Source: Dryas octopetala
Taxonomy: Eukaryota > Streptophyta > Magnoliopsida > Rosales > Rosaceae
DNA: 64,000 nucleotides
Reading direction: 5' to 3'
Assembly (NCBI GenBank): GCA_963921425.1
Contig: OY992834.1
Span: forward strand, 5,332,001 to 5,396,000
The notes under the pieces are model-generated. The model did not search any database and was not told where the DNA came from. It worked only from the letters and a program-made list of their open reading frames with translations. Position 1 is the first letter of the stretch, and each line of letters opens with the position of its first letter. The position numbers and the translations under genes were made by a program. Shown piece by piece: positions 1-12,000 of this stretch.

Positions 1-218
1 GATCGAGTGATACATATATAATTTATTCATAAAGTTATAGTTGATATTAATTTGAATAATTTAGGAGTTTTTTTTTTTTTTTTTTAATATACATGCTAGC
101 TGTTTTGGAAAAGAATATACATATAATAAAATAAAAGTAGTAAATTGGATGAAATACCAGAAGTGGAAAGTTTGACACGTTACTACATGCTGATAAGTTC
201 AAAATAATAACCTATTAG

Positions 219-1892
219 TAGGGGTCACCAAAAAGCCTAAGCCCGAAGCACGCCCAGCTCATTGGGCCTGAAGCTCGATCTGACCTGAAATTTGGGCCTA
301 TTCGGCCCAACGTGAATAGTCATTGGGCTGGGCTTGAGCCATCCCCTTAAAGCCCACGGACCGCTCGAAGTCCGGTCCGCTTAGGCCCGGTCCAAAGCCC
401 ATTTACAAACAGTATATCTTCAATCAAAAAATATAGGATTTTGGTTATGTTGCGAATCGAACATGAGATCTCATGGAACAAACTTCAACTCTCAACCAAT
501 TGAGCTAACTAGTTTATTTGTCTAATTGGTGAATCATAACATATTTAATAGGTTTTTCGTTTGTATACTCTAATAAATTATTAATATACTTATTAAGTTA
601 TTATATAATACTATAATCATATAATGTTCGTAAATAGTAATAGTGTAAACTGTGTAATACCATAAATAATAAAATTTTAAACTTATATACAACATTACAA
701 ATTTACAACCATAGTTATTAAAGTTATTATAATAAACTTTTATAATACAACTATAATTAAAGTTATTAAACCACGATCGTTCATTAATTCAACGATATGA
801 ACCGTTCATTTTTTATGTTGATAGTCAAAAATCATCCTTACAAAATTCGGCCAATTAGGAATTCATCTACCCGTTCGAATGTTCGATAATCATTAGAAAA
901 ACCACAATCATTTATTAATTCGACCACCGTTACGTCACTCTTACATCTCCGATTGAGCTAATTTTTTGCAAAGATTCTATTTGAGTGAGGAACTAAAGTT
1001 TGAACGGTTCGGATCGTTGAAAACACGATCGATATGTGAGCTTCTACATATCAATACACTTGAAGAGTATAATTATAATAAATTTCTCGTTGAAACCTTG
1101 TTGTTTCAATAATTATGCAGACCACAACGTGATTTCAACAATCTGACTCGTTCATTTTCTATGTTCATAGTCAAAGTTCATCCTTACAAAAAATCAGCCA
1201 AATCCAAATTCATCTATCCATTTGGTTATCATTAGTAAAACCACGATCGCTCATTAATTCGATCACCGTTATGTCACTTTTACATCTCCGATTGAGCTCA
1301 TTTTTTGCACAAATTATCTTTGAATGAGGAACTAAAATTTGAACGGTTCGGATCGTTGAAAACACAATTGCATCGTTTGTTTATAAAAATATGTAATAAA
1401 ATATATAATAAACATATGTACATTTATGTTTTATTATAGTTGTAATGTTATATATAATTTTAAAAGTTTATTATTTATAGTATTATACTATTAATAACAT
1501 AATAGTATTATATAATAATTTAATAAGCATATTAATAATTTATTGAAGTAAACAAACGAAAGAGCTATTAAATATGTTATGATTCACAAACTTAACAAAT
1601 AAACTAGTCAGCTTAGTTGGTTAAAAGTTGAAGCTTGTTGTATGATGTCTCATGTTCAAATCATGACATAGCCAAAATCCCATATTTTTTTTTGAAGATA
1701 TATATATGTGTCTAAACAGGATTTGGGCTTATTTTGGGCCGCCCGTCCCTCCAAGCCCAATGAGTGGGCCTTGGGCTTGTGTATTAAAGCACAAGCCCGG
1801 CCTGGCCCGAAAACCCTATTGGGGTCCTATAATTTAAGTCCGAGCCCGACCCAAATTTGAAAAATTTGGGCCGGGCTGGGCGGCGACCCCTA
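219..1892. mobile_element. Foldback hAT-type non-autonomous element, 1674 bp
   Basis: The ends are inverted: the left end reads TAGGGGTCACC and the right end reads GGCGGCGACCCCTA, so both start TAGGGGTC when read inward. The flanks are 8-bp near-identical direct repeats (cctattag at 211-218, actattag at 1893-1900), as expected for hAT target-site duplication. Roughly 500 bp at each end form imperfect inverted arms: the stretch around 420-620 is matched in reverse complement around 1480-1690. Outer parts are rich in GGGCC/GGCCC words. No transposase reading frame is present. The middle holds a direct duplication listed separately. Superfamily assignment rests on TIR and TSD length only. Confidence 0.8.
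803..1366. repeat. Internal direct duplication inside the foldback element
   Basis: Two copies of about 225 bp lie head-to-tail at about 803-1030 and 1146-1366. They share the words ttcattttttatgtt..., tcatccttacaaaa, ttaattcgaycaccgtta, acatctccgattgagct and gaacggttcggatcgttgaaaa. They differ by scattered substitutions and small indels, so the duplication is old. This lies between the two inverted arms of the element. Confidence 0.75.
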
Positions 1893-1900
1893 ACTATTAG

Positions 1901-4005
1901 TTACTGCATGTTGATGTGTGTGTAAATTGGATTCTTCTTAAACTCTTGGCCTTTAGCCAAAAACTTATGTAGTGGAAAGGCCAATATATTGGAAACTAAA
2001 CAGATAAAGAATAAGAAATATTTCTAATTAATGAAATCAGTTTAATAAAAAAAAAAAATTTTTGCGTGTGTGTGGATCAGTGAGAGATAGAGAGAGCTGA
2101 AGTCAAGTCAAGAAAGGCTGCGTTTTTACTATTTGGTGGCTAAAACATGAGGGTTCAGTAACATGCTCTATTCTCAGTGAATTTTTAAGTTTTGGAATTG
2201 GAAGCCTCAACCATGTGATGATCGACCCTGTTGTGTATGACATTTTGGAGCAAGGCTTAACAATCCAGGCAATGCCTTTTGAAGTTGGTTCAAATACTCA
2301 GTTGTTGGCCCATTTGTTGGTACAACCAAAGCCACACATTCAAGTGGAAAATGTCAATAAAACAGTAGATCTAAGAGTAAACATGTTTTTAATACTTTTG
2401 TAGTTGCTAGTTCGTTCAACCATGATAACCCTCCATAGGTGCTGTTTATATAAGTGAGTATTAAGTGTTTGAGAAAATGCCTCAAGGACACTTTTAAAGC
2501 GTGACAGTGGGCTGTTCTATAACAACTCATGAGTTTTTCTTTCATTTCTGTATCCAATCTTTTACCGATTAAAAATAAACATCCCAAAGATAATTTCAAA
2601 ACTGATTTCAAAGAAATCGGAGTTCAAATGAAGAAGGTTTTGAATTATCTCTGCACCTTTAAAGTTCATTATTTTTTTAATATGTTAAATTAGATGTTTT
2701 AAGGGTCAATTAGAATCTGACTGAAACTCCATTGGAGCCATATTCACACCTTGGTGAATGTTGACAGTTCAAACAATGCTGCTGGAATGCTACAGCAGCC
2801 AGCAAAGTTCAAACAATGCTGTTGGAATCTACAGCAACCAGCAACACAGTTTGCTTTACAAAATATACCTGGACATTTATATGGATATTTATAAATGAGT
2901 ACAAGTTTGTCCTCGTATCCAATTACATGAACTCATTATGGGCCTTATTATGGACTTATGTAATTGATTGTAAGGACAAACTTGATATTCATTTTTTAGT
3001 GCCTAAGTATATTCCCACCTACATAGCTCCAATGTCCATTCATGCATGCCATGTCACTGGCGTGCCCTTCTTTACAATATAATGTATGTGTTATTTAATA
3101 ATAATAATATATGAATAGCCAGGACTTTTATTGTTATTGTTTAGAGTTGCAACTTGCAAGTATTGAACCAAATGTGAGTTTCCAATGGGGAGTTGCAGTT
3201 CAATTGAGGTGCTTGAATGCAACACAGTTGACTGGCCACTCATCTCTTGCCAAGTGTACTACCAGTTGCAACGTACGTCCAAAAGGTGCTAACAAATCCC
3301 TGATCTGCCTCTTTTTTTGAATTGCTGAACTCTGCATTGGAATACCATTTTCGGCAAAAGTTGCAAGTTTTGCACTTGACCGAGTGCATTGGGATGCTCT
3401 AGTATCATTTCTAATTAATGAACTTCATTCTGTTTTCTGAAATTTTTTAAATTGATAAAATCATCTAGGCCGTCTAGATACATCAATATCCTGCTACAAC
3501 CTTATCCATTGATCTTCCTAACCCACCCATTTTAAGCAGATTTTTAAATTCTCCTCGATCTGTTCAAGCAAATCAAACCATCAAAATCAAATTGAAAATC
3601 CAAAACTTAAAAAAACTCTCTTCTAAGTTTTAATTCGATTACACACACCGTAATGCTCTCTGTCACTGAAACCATTCCAAATTGGAACATATCAAGTACA
3701 GACGTTTTAGGTAAACTGAGTATTTAATTTTTACATATATGTAGGTTCGATATAAGAAAGCTAAAGCATTCAAATGGACGTCACGCATGTCATCTTACAT
3801 ATACTTGATTTTTAAAGGGAAACGACAAACGAAAACAAACAACAGACAAAGGAGAAACCGATCGAGAAACTAAACAAAACGACAGAAACACGTACAAAAC
3901 AAACAAGGGTAAACAAACAAGGCAACTTCTAGAATCTAAATTCATAAACGGATAAACGCAAGTTTTCGATCTTTTTCCCACGTGCTTAGCATTACAGATT
4001 AGTAG
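1901..4005. other. Intergenic stretch without a recognisable gene
   Basis: Only short open frames occur (none above 90 codons) and none resembles a known family. It contains a 39/40-bp tandem pair at 2766-2844 (agttcaaacaatgctg... twice) and the small foldback at 2861-3013. Otherwise it is AT-rich non-coding DNA leading into the promoter of the next gene. Confidence 0.6.
2861..3013. repeat. Small imperfect foldback, about 150 bp
   Basis: The left arm around 2861-2930 (aaatatacctgg ... caagtttgtcct ... aattacat) is matched in reverse complement by the right arm around 2953-3013 (atgtaattg ... aggacaaacttg ... agtatatt). The best-paired core is the 12-base caagtttgtcct against aggacaaacttg. 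The loop is about 22 bases. It may be a miniature transposon remnant or a transcribed hairpin; neither can be decided here. Confidence 0.5.
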
Positions 4006-4020
4006 TAATTCCCTATAAAT
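3979..4020 (+). promoter_or_regulatory. G-box and TATA box upstream of the gene at 4106
   Basis: A palindromic CACGTG (3979-3984) lies 30 bases before a TATAAAT (4014-4020). The TATA box is about 90 bases before the chosen ATG at 4106, a spacing that leaves room for a 60-base leader. This supports transcription from the plus strand and the ATG at 4106. Confidence 0.6.
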
Positions 4021-4105
4021 ACCACTCCCAACTTTGTCATTAATTCAAAGAGTCCAGTCCACACCATTAGAGATTAGTAGTTATTCATTTCGATCAAATT
4101 TCAAA

Positions 4106-5545
4106 ATGCCTTCGTCTAATTCGTCATCGTTGTCTATAACTCACGTCGTCTCCGATCTTCCTCGACTCCCCACCAAACCCGGCGGCTACGTCTACATCAC
4201 CTGCAACGACGCCGGCGTCGAGTTCGTCCACGCCACCGCAACCAATCCGGAGTTTGTGACGGATTTGTTCGCCTTCGAACGGACCGTTGAGATTCTCGGG
4301 AAGCAGAGCAACGATCCGTACCAAAAAAACGGCAGAGTGACGGCAATCATCGAGAACGGGTTGAAGAGCGCCGTTTCGAAACCGCCGAAAATCACATCTG
4401 CAAGGGATGATGACGTCAGCAAAACGAAGAGGACCACGCAACCGCCGTGCTCTAAAACGATATCCATGAGTACTCTGCTTTGCATGGTTTCCCTCGTTGC
4501 ACTGATGATTCCTCCACTTGCTGAAGCCAGAAGTCCCGGTCCTTTTCCTGGTGGGTCATGGCAAGGTGACCATTCTACTTTCAATGGCGGTACAAAGGTT
4601 GCTGCACCAATGGGTAACTCACATATATTTAATATTAATATAATGATTTGATTGCTTTTATTTTCACCGCTATTTTGAGAGGAACTTTCAGAATTTTATT
4701 AATTTTGAGGGAAAATATTATTGATTTGATATCTCATTTTAATAAATATTTATAGTTTTATATTTTATCACATAAATTTTTATTTTATTTTAAAATATAA
4801 ATTATTTTCTGCTTCTATCTCTATTATAAGTAAATTTTTTATATTTAATTTAATATTATTGTCATTATGGTATTTGATCAATTTGTATTCTTGTTATAGG
4901 TAAATTTTTCTATATTTAGTTTAATATTATTGTCACTATGGTGTTTGATCTCACATCGTTGCACATCACATAATATTTTGCCATCAAATTGACAAAATTT
5001 AAAATGAATTCTTGAATTCAACCATTTTGAATATAACATGAACTAAATTGGCACAATAAAATAAAATAAGGACCAAAAGTCAAAATTTAGCCAAATGTTA
5101 TCATGCATAAAGATATTTTAGGTAGTGTACAATTCTAATTTTTAACTAAAGCGTACTCATTAAGCTTAATATAAGAATTTTATAAAAAAAAAGATAACAT
5201 GAGCTTGAATACAACATACAAGCAACATGAATTCGAAGTGATTTTTTAATTTACAATTAATCAATGGTTTTGTTGCTGTTTTTAGGATGGACTCGTCGGA
5301 ACGAAAATCTGAACAGCCAAGGCTACGGTGGCGATACGGCGGAGCTTTTCAACACCTTTCGCAATATTGTCTCATCCACTTGGCAGCTTGTCTCATCTAC
5401 CCATTCGCCCGTACCGAAAATACCCAAACACGTTCCACATCGTAAACTATATTGGAGGTCAGGTCCTGGGTTTGGGATCCAGCGTCTACCATCTGAGCTC
5501 CAAGCTCCCGAGTCTGAAGCGCCAAGTCCCAATCCAAGTCCCTGA
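4106..5545 (+). CDS. Two-exon gene of unknown function, 255 aa, one hydrophobic segment
   Basis: Exons: 4106-4613 and 5286-5545. The intron is GT-AG, 672 bp, phase 1, and its junction creates a Gly. The ATG in context aaATGcc was preferred over an upstream non-ATG extension because it follows a TATA box at a normal distance and the coding sequence upstream lacks an ATG. The product starts with a Ser-rich segment, then a compact polar region (residues about 20-85, with PGGYVYITCND and LFAFERTVEILG), then a basic linker and a hydrophobic stretch at about 119-138 ending in AEA, and then a Gly/Pro segment. The second exon adds a tail ending in a Pro/Ser-rich sequence. I do not recognise the family. 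The GC-rich, codon-like composition of exon 1 against its AT-rich surroundings supports coding. The hydrophobic segment could be a membrane anchor or an internal signal. Confidence 0.55.
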
Positions 5546-6530
5546 GGCGAACATTAAGAAATTTACGGTGTAATTCAATTTTCTCCGTTAAACAATATCA
5601 TTTTGTTTTTATTTTTATTTTTACTTTTGGAAAAGGGTATGTGTGTTAAACACTTTTTTTTTTAAGTGATGGTGGAAAAGAAATCATTGTTCACAATACA
5701 TATAATGGACAAGAACAAGTATTTTGCTTTTGCTTTTGTTTGATGTTGTTCGATCTTCTTGCATTTGTGGATGTCTACACTGGGGAGTGGTCTTACTCAA
5801 AATCCTGGACTAGGAAGATAAAAAAAAGCATTTTTTCTATCAACAGATTAAGATTATGCTTTAGAAACTCATATAAGCTGTTTACACTTCAGTTATATGA
5901 GTTATTTACACTTGTTTAAGACAGATTCTAGACTGTTAATCTCTGCTCCTACATGAACATCCATTGTCATAGGCAATAGGATCCTATTGAACCCTTAAAT
6001 TTCACCAAAAGGCAAAGAAGAGAACCAAGTAAAAACAGAGCAACAACACAAATTGATTGGAATTGAAGAAATGTGAGATGGAATCAGTAGACAAACGGGA
6101 CAGATTGAACCCGCCATCTGTGGATACCATATCTACGGTTGTCTGGCCGCTGCCTAATCCCCACCAAAACGGTGGGAATCAGGCGTTCTCTGTAAGCACT
6201 GTGGTCTCTACGAGGAAGCGAACCAAAATCGTTTCCTCTAAACAAACCCAACAAGTGCATGCTAAACAAAAAAAAAAAAACAGGGGCTCATATCAAGTGT
6301 ATAGTTTGAAGGATCTGTCATTGTGGGTGAAACCCAATTGGAACGGGAAGAAAAGAGAGCAAAGAATTTTCCAGACGCCAAAGCCTGCCTTTGGTGACAA
6401 GGGGCGGCGAGTGTTTCTGGTTTCTTTGCCCTCTTTCCTCTTCCAGAATCCAATTGGGGTTTCTAGTCCGTACTGGAGCATTCCCACTCAAGCCTCTCTC
6501 TTTCTAATCACAGCCTCCCATTACTGAATA
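5546..6530. other. Region without a confident gene; open frame on + strand
   Basis: A 156-codon open frame (6057-6527, +) and shorter frames on the minus strand (6084-6487) overlap. None resembles a family I know, and the plus frame runs through a poly-A tract that encodes only Lys. The sequence is less AT-rich than its flanks. It may be the body of a minus-strand transcript begun at the TATA box near 6617 (next entry), but no convincing exon chain can be drawn. Confidence 0.4.
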
Positions 6531-6538
6531 CTACTCAC

Positions 6539-6624
6539 CCTCTTGCCTTTGGCTCCTTGGGAATGCTCCATAACTAGGGCGGACGGAGATTTGAGATTTT
6601 GGGTACAAAACACCAGTATATATA
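6539..6624 (-). other. Possible minus-strand TATA box and short first coding exon
   Basis: Read on the minus strand, a TATATATA (6617-6624) is followed 46 bases later by an ATG (6571). This opens an 11-codon exon encoding MEHSQGAKGKR, which ends in AGG followed by a strong donor, GTGAGT (6538-6533). A telo-box-like cctagggtt lies just upstream. The combination is suggestive, but I could not find a downstream exon that makes a recognisable protein. It could equally be chance. Confidence 0.25.
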
Positions 6625-7790
6625 GCCTAGGGTTACACTACAAACGGGTTTGATTTAGATCGAAGAGGGAAACGACACCGTTTTCTACTGTGTTACATTA
6701 CTTACATTGGCGCAGTTCCAAACAAACGACCTGTCAACCATCAACGCTCTTGTTGTAGTACTAGTATGTAGACCAAACGGTGCCGTACTCATATTGAACA
6801 GAATGGCTTGTAGTGTACAGACACTGTATGTATGGTTTACAGTATACAATCACTCTTTAAAACGCTTTTTTGAAATTTTCAGCACATATAATACATTAAT
6901 ACCCTCTGTATTATAGTTGATCAGATGTCTAAAAACATGTGTTGGGATTATTGTGAGAGATTTTTTTGTGTTCTACAGTCGATGGCAGTCCATCCCATAT
7001 TCCCATTTCAGAGTTCATGTTTTTTAACTTCTAACCAAAATCAATGAATTATAAATCTATTCAAGTATTGAGCTGCTTCACATGGATTGTAATCAAGAAC
7101 ATTTAATCATAAGGAGTACATGGAAAATTAATATCTGATATCTCAAGAAACCTTCCTTCAGAATCCACATTCTAATCTAGCTCCAACTCCATACGACTAG
7201 CATCAGCAACAGGTGACAATTAGTGCACAAAGGAGCTGAAAAGCTTGCAATCTAGTAATGCATTGGCACATACTGATATACCCAGAGTCAATAATAGTTC
7301 ACTCAGAAACAAACCTTTATACATGGGAAATGAGGAAATGGTTCCATTCTCTGAGAGTTTGAAGCAGAACTTGGGTACCGAGCATATGGACTCAGTACTC
7401 CTCTACTACTAACATTTTATTAAAGTGCAAATAAGTTCATGAACAAAGCACATTAATACTCTAAAGGTAGACTCCTCCTTCAGGCTTATCGCTGCTTATA
7501 CAACAAGACCCAAGAGCTGGGCTACTTGCAGTCATCTGGTGTTGGGAGAATCCATCAGCCTATGCAACTGCAGAAACAGAAATGAAATACTCAAATCATG
7601 GGCATGTCAAAACTATATAGAAAGTATTTTAACATACAGCTTCAACATAAATATGCTACACAATTTCAGTGTATTCACATTTGAAATATATGCACACATG
7701 CAAAGTAAGAGTGTCTAATTTCTGTACACTCCAACCACCGATAAATTTATGTACAAATACTTTTTAAGAGAGATGCCATCTACCCTAATT
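6625..7790. other. Intergenic / 3' flank of the FDM gene
   Basis: No open frame of note and no recognised family. The part nearer 8019 should include the 3' untranslated end of the minus-strand FDM gene, but I cannot fix a polyadenylation site. Confidence 0.4.
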
Positions 7791-7791
7791 G

Positions 7792-7883
7792 AAAAAAAAA
7801 AAAAAAATGTTGCTGACATCCCACTTTATAGAAATCCAAACACGCACACAACCAAAGTGGGATGTCAGCAACATTTTTTTTTT
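7792..7883. repeat. Near-perfect hairpin 3' of the FDM coding sequence
   Basis: The left arm (about 7798-7827, poly-A then tgttgctgacatcccacttt) and the right arm (7854-7883, aaagtgggatgtcagcaaca then poly-T) are exact reverse complements over 20 bases plus the A/T tails. The loop is 26 bases. It sits 136-227 bases beyond the stop codon of the minus-strand gene, within a plausible 3' UTR. It could be a very young MITE-like foldback or a snap-back copy. Confidence 0.8.
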
Positions 7884-8018
7884 CTTCAAATCATTGAGGC
7901 ATAATCAACCACATAACTCCAGTTCACTAATTGTTTCCCAGCCCTTCAGTTTATCCCTCCCACCCACAGAATCATATACATATCATAGAGAGCTAGAAAA
8001 AACATTTAATACCTATCG

Positions 8019-8982
8019 TCAAGCCATTTCCATCTTCTGTTTCTTTATTTTCCATTGCTTCAGAAGAAATTCGGCTCCCTCTTTCAGTGTAGCCCTTCGT
8101 CCCGCAGCAAAGTTCCACAATTCTGAAGTTATATACCTCCCACTAGGGTTGTATTGATTTATCTCCATTAAAGCTGTTGTCACAGCGTTATAAACTTCAT
8201 CACCCAATTCATTCTTCAAGTCTTTCAATTTTTCATCTTCATCATTTATAAATTCCTGAACCAGTGACATTGATCTCAAGTAAACCATAACAAATTGAAA
8301 AGGAAGCAAGGTAACAAGGCACAAGCACCAAGTGTTTCACTAGGAAAAGCACAGAGAGACAACAGAGTATGATTAAAGCTTAACTTTTTTTTTTTTTTTT
8401 TGACTAAATTAAATGCTTCAATAATAGCATAAGACTGGAAAATACTTGGACATTTCATAGAATTTACTATATTTTTAATTTATTTTTTCAATTTTTCATC
8501 TTCATCATTATAAATTCCTGAACCAGTGACATTGATCTCAAGTAAACCATAACAAATTGAAAAGGAAGCAAGGTAACAAAGGACAAGCACCAAGTGTTTC
8601 CTAGGAAAAGCACAGAGAGACAACAGAGTATGATTAAAGCTTAACCTTTTTTTTTTGGACTGAATTAAATGCTTCAATAATAGCATAAGACTGGAAAATA
8701 CTTGGACATTTCATAGAATTTACTATATTTTTAATTTATTTTTTCTGTCAAAGCACATTTACCAACCAAAGTAATATGTGCAGGATAAATGCATTGTACG
8801 TTTAGACTGTGGAGGGCACATCTACAACCAGCAATATATAGGGGATTAAAAGACCACAAAACAAGCATGTGAATGGAGGTCATATATAATGAACACCATA
8901 ACACCATGTATGCCACTGGGAAAGGATTTTGCCACCAGAATTTTACACATTTGGGCCAACTAATTATATAAGCAATGTTATT

Positions 8983-9017
<35 letters not shown>

Positions 9018-12000
9018 ATGTAAAAACACTGCAACATTGGAGCTAAAGTCAAAATAGTCCATATTTCTTTTTACATTTATGTAAAAAGAAATGTTTTATG
9101 CCAGTGACATAAGTTAACAGAGCTTTCCTATTATGCTTGTCTCTGGTTACAGATGCATGCAATTATTACAACATTAATGCAAATGCACATGCAGTACAGA
9201 GCAAAACTAGTGCTAAGGGAAACAGCTAGAAGAACCAATTTCAAGAGATATTAAGAATAGAAAGTACACCTTATGTTCCCCGTTAACCAGAGTAACTTTG
9301 AACGGATGCCAGTCTGGATCCTTCAGGTATTCTTCCCACAATGAGCACAGCTCTGTGGCTTTCTCTTCTGCTTCTTCCTCATTATACTTTCTCTTCATTG
9401 CTTTTTGGAACGGTTTACTGTCAAGCTCTCCCATTCTCTTAACACCAATATGAGCACGGGTTGATATTTCCTTCAAGTCCTGCAGAGTAAGAATATTAGT
9501 ACTTTATGGCACGCTAGAGGGAACTTGAAGCATGTTTGACTTAGAATTTCACAGTCAGATATCAATGAAATTTTGCAATGAAAAGTAAGGACACACATTA
9601 ACTTATGAGTCAATCACCTTAAAAGATCCTATGCTCAACTCCCTAACTATAAATTGATAGTTAACAATCAAAATTCACTATCATCTACACCAAACATTTC
9701 TGCAAACCATTCTATTCATGCAAACTAAAGATATGCACACATACAAAAAAATAAAAATAAAAAATTGCATTGCTGCAAACCATTCCATTCAAATCAATGA
9801 AATTAATTTACATTATCAGTTCCTCATAGAAATGATTCGGCGCAAACAAAAATCTGTAACATTGACCTAAGTCACAGCCTCAAATTACATAGTCAAAACT
9901 CAAATGTGTGCATTCCAAAGTCTTGTAAGACTGTCTGAAATGCCAGATGTCTGTTTTATTATAAAGAGAAGTTAGTAATGAGTCAGAATATAAATTCAAT
10001 TTTTGAAAGAAAAAAAGAACTTACATTAATCAATTCCTTGCGAGCTTCCTGCAGCTCATCATTGCTCTTGCGCTCCTTTACAATTAGAGTTTGATTTAAA
10101 GCATCTAAACTCTCAAGTTCTCCTTCCTTTTCCCTCAAGTCTTTGATCATTGTGTCCACCTTATCCAGCACTTCAGAATCACCATCATCTCCCATGCGCC
10201 TTACAACATTTAAATTTACTCTTAGTTGCTCAATTTCCAATTCAAGAGCTTGCTTTGTATCCAGTTTCTTTTCCAGTTCAATTATTTTATTGTGAAGCTC
10301 CTCCTTTTGCCTCTGGATGAAATTGGTTGTCACATACATCAAAGATCTTCTCAGAAATCTATAAAACAATGTTCTGATCTTTTTTAAGCACTTAAAAATA
10401 ACCAACAAACCTTCTGATCTTCAGCCAATTTCAACAAACTTTCATTGGCCTTCAGTTGCTCCATAGTAGCCAATTGAAGAGAACTATTTTTTATGGAATT
10501 CTATAAAAACAAAAAAATCAGTGTTATCAAGTATACGCTAACATCGTTCAGCAACAATGACAGAAAAATAATGCAACTGATGCTGCAATAGAAAAGTAAC
10601 CCAGACAGATACAGGAGGGAGGAAGGGAGGGGGGAGAGAGAGAATCTCTGCGGGGGGAGGGGGAGGTATGGAGGGAGAATGTATTTTCTTAAGTAATTGG
10701 TAGAAAATTCTTAATTTAATCTTGCCCATCCTGTGGGAAAGGGATGCTTTGCCTTATGCAACACATTGGACAACTACAGGAAGCGTGAAACCACTGAATA
10801 TTGAATGCAAATGAACACACAGATCAGGAACGAAACCTACATAGCTGAATATCAGATGCCACACAATGCCAGTTAATTTGACTCAAGTTGGTAAAAACAG
10901 TTCTTTACAAAGAACAAAAAATGTACCAGCAAAGATAGGGCATAGGGTTGATTTCAAAACTGCATCAACGATAAGTTTCAAAGTAAATTTTAGTCTGACA
11001 GCAATCAGTTTTGTCATAGTCAGGACCTTATTTCACTTGTGTCAACTTTGCATTCAGTAATAACTTATACATGAATTGTGGAATGATCACTCTTTTTGGT
11101 ATTTCCCTTTTGAAAGGATTGTGACATTAAAGTATTCATAATATGAGTTGGTGACACTCAAATTTTATAATTTTCAGTAAATTTTAACAGAATAGTTTTC
11201 ACCCATTCAGTATTCATATAGTGTCGCAAGAACATTAATCATGAAATTTAAGAGAAAATGTGCAACAATGAAGCACAAAGTAGCAAACCTTTTCAATCTC
11301 CTCAGCAAGCTTCCTACTTTCACTTTCATTAGCCACCGCACGCTTCTCCATATCTTCTATACGCGACTCAAGCTCTTTCTTTTGAGCTTCCAATTGCAAC
11401 TTAAGTTTCTCGTGGTCCCCAAAAATCCTCTGAAAGTGATCTCGTGCACTCATTTGTATCTTTTTTATCTCTATCAACACAAACAAACATGGCATGAATT
11501 AATGTCACTACAGCGTCATAACACGAGAAATATAATGAAATGTACAAACCCAAAATGGTGAAAACCAAGCCACTTTAGCCAAACTATACACACTGTACAG
11601 CTTCAGAAATGGCATAGCTAGAAACTTAATTAACAAACAAATGTAATAATTAATGACTCAGTTCTGGTGAGAGAATCAGAAAACTAAGCTAACACCTTCA
11701 TTCTTTTATTCAATAAGTAGCATTCTTCCATTTTTCTAATAAGTAAAACCAAAACATACCTTCATTATAAGCTTGCACGAGCTTATCTTTCTCTGTGATT
11801 ACGTTCTTAATGGAGTTTGTAGTTTCACTACATTTCAGCTCCATCTCTTCCAAGTCTTTGCTCTTGACCTCAATGATGTTTGTCAGATTAGATACTAGTC
11901 TATCCTGCTTCCTGGCTTCTTCCTCCAAAATTTCAGAAATAGTTTTAAGGTCTCCAATCTTACGGAGGTGTTCTCCAACAATATTGGTAGATTTATAGTC

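Noticed and set aside
4124-4584. Open frames of 105 and 130 codons on the minus strand opposite exon 1 of the gene at 4106
   Set aside because: They are shadows of the GC-rich plus-strand exon; no minus-strand promoter or splice signals, and the plus strand has TATA, G-box and an in-phase intron.
6285-6330. Weak resemblance (atatcaagtgta.. ggatctgt) to the 5' part of U2 snRNA
   Set aside because: The match is a dozen scattered bases, with no branch-recognition or Sm site and no USE/TATA promoter pair of plant snRNA genes.
10610-10690. G-rich stretch considered as a second G-quadruplex or CpG-type promoter
   Set aside because: It lies inside an FDM intron, the G runs are irregular, and no transcript start signals are nearby; low-complexity sequence is the simpler reading.
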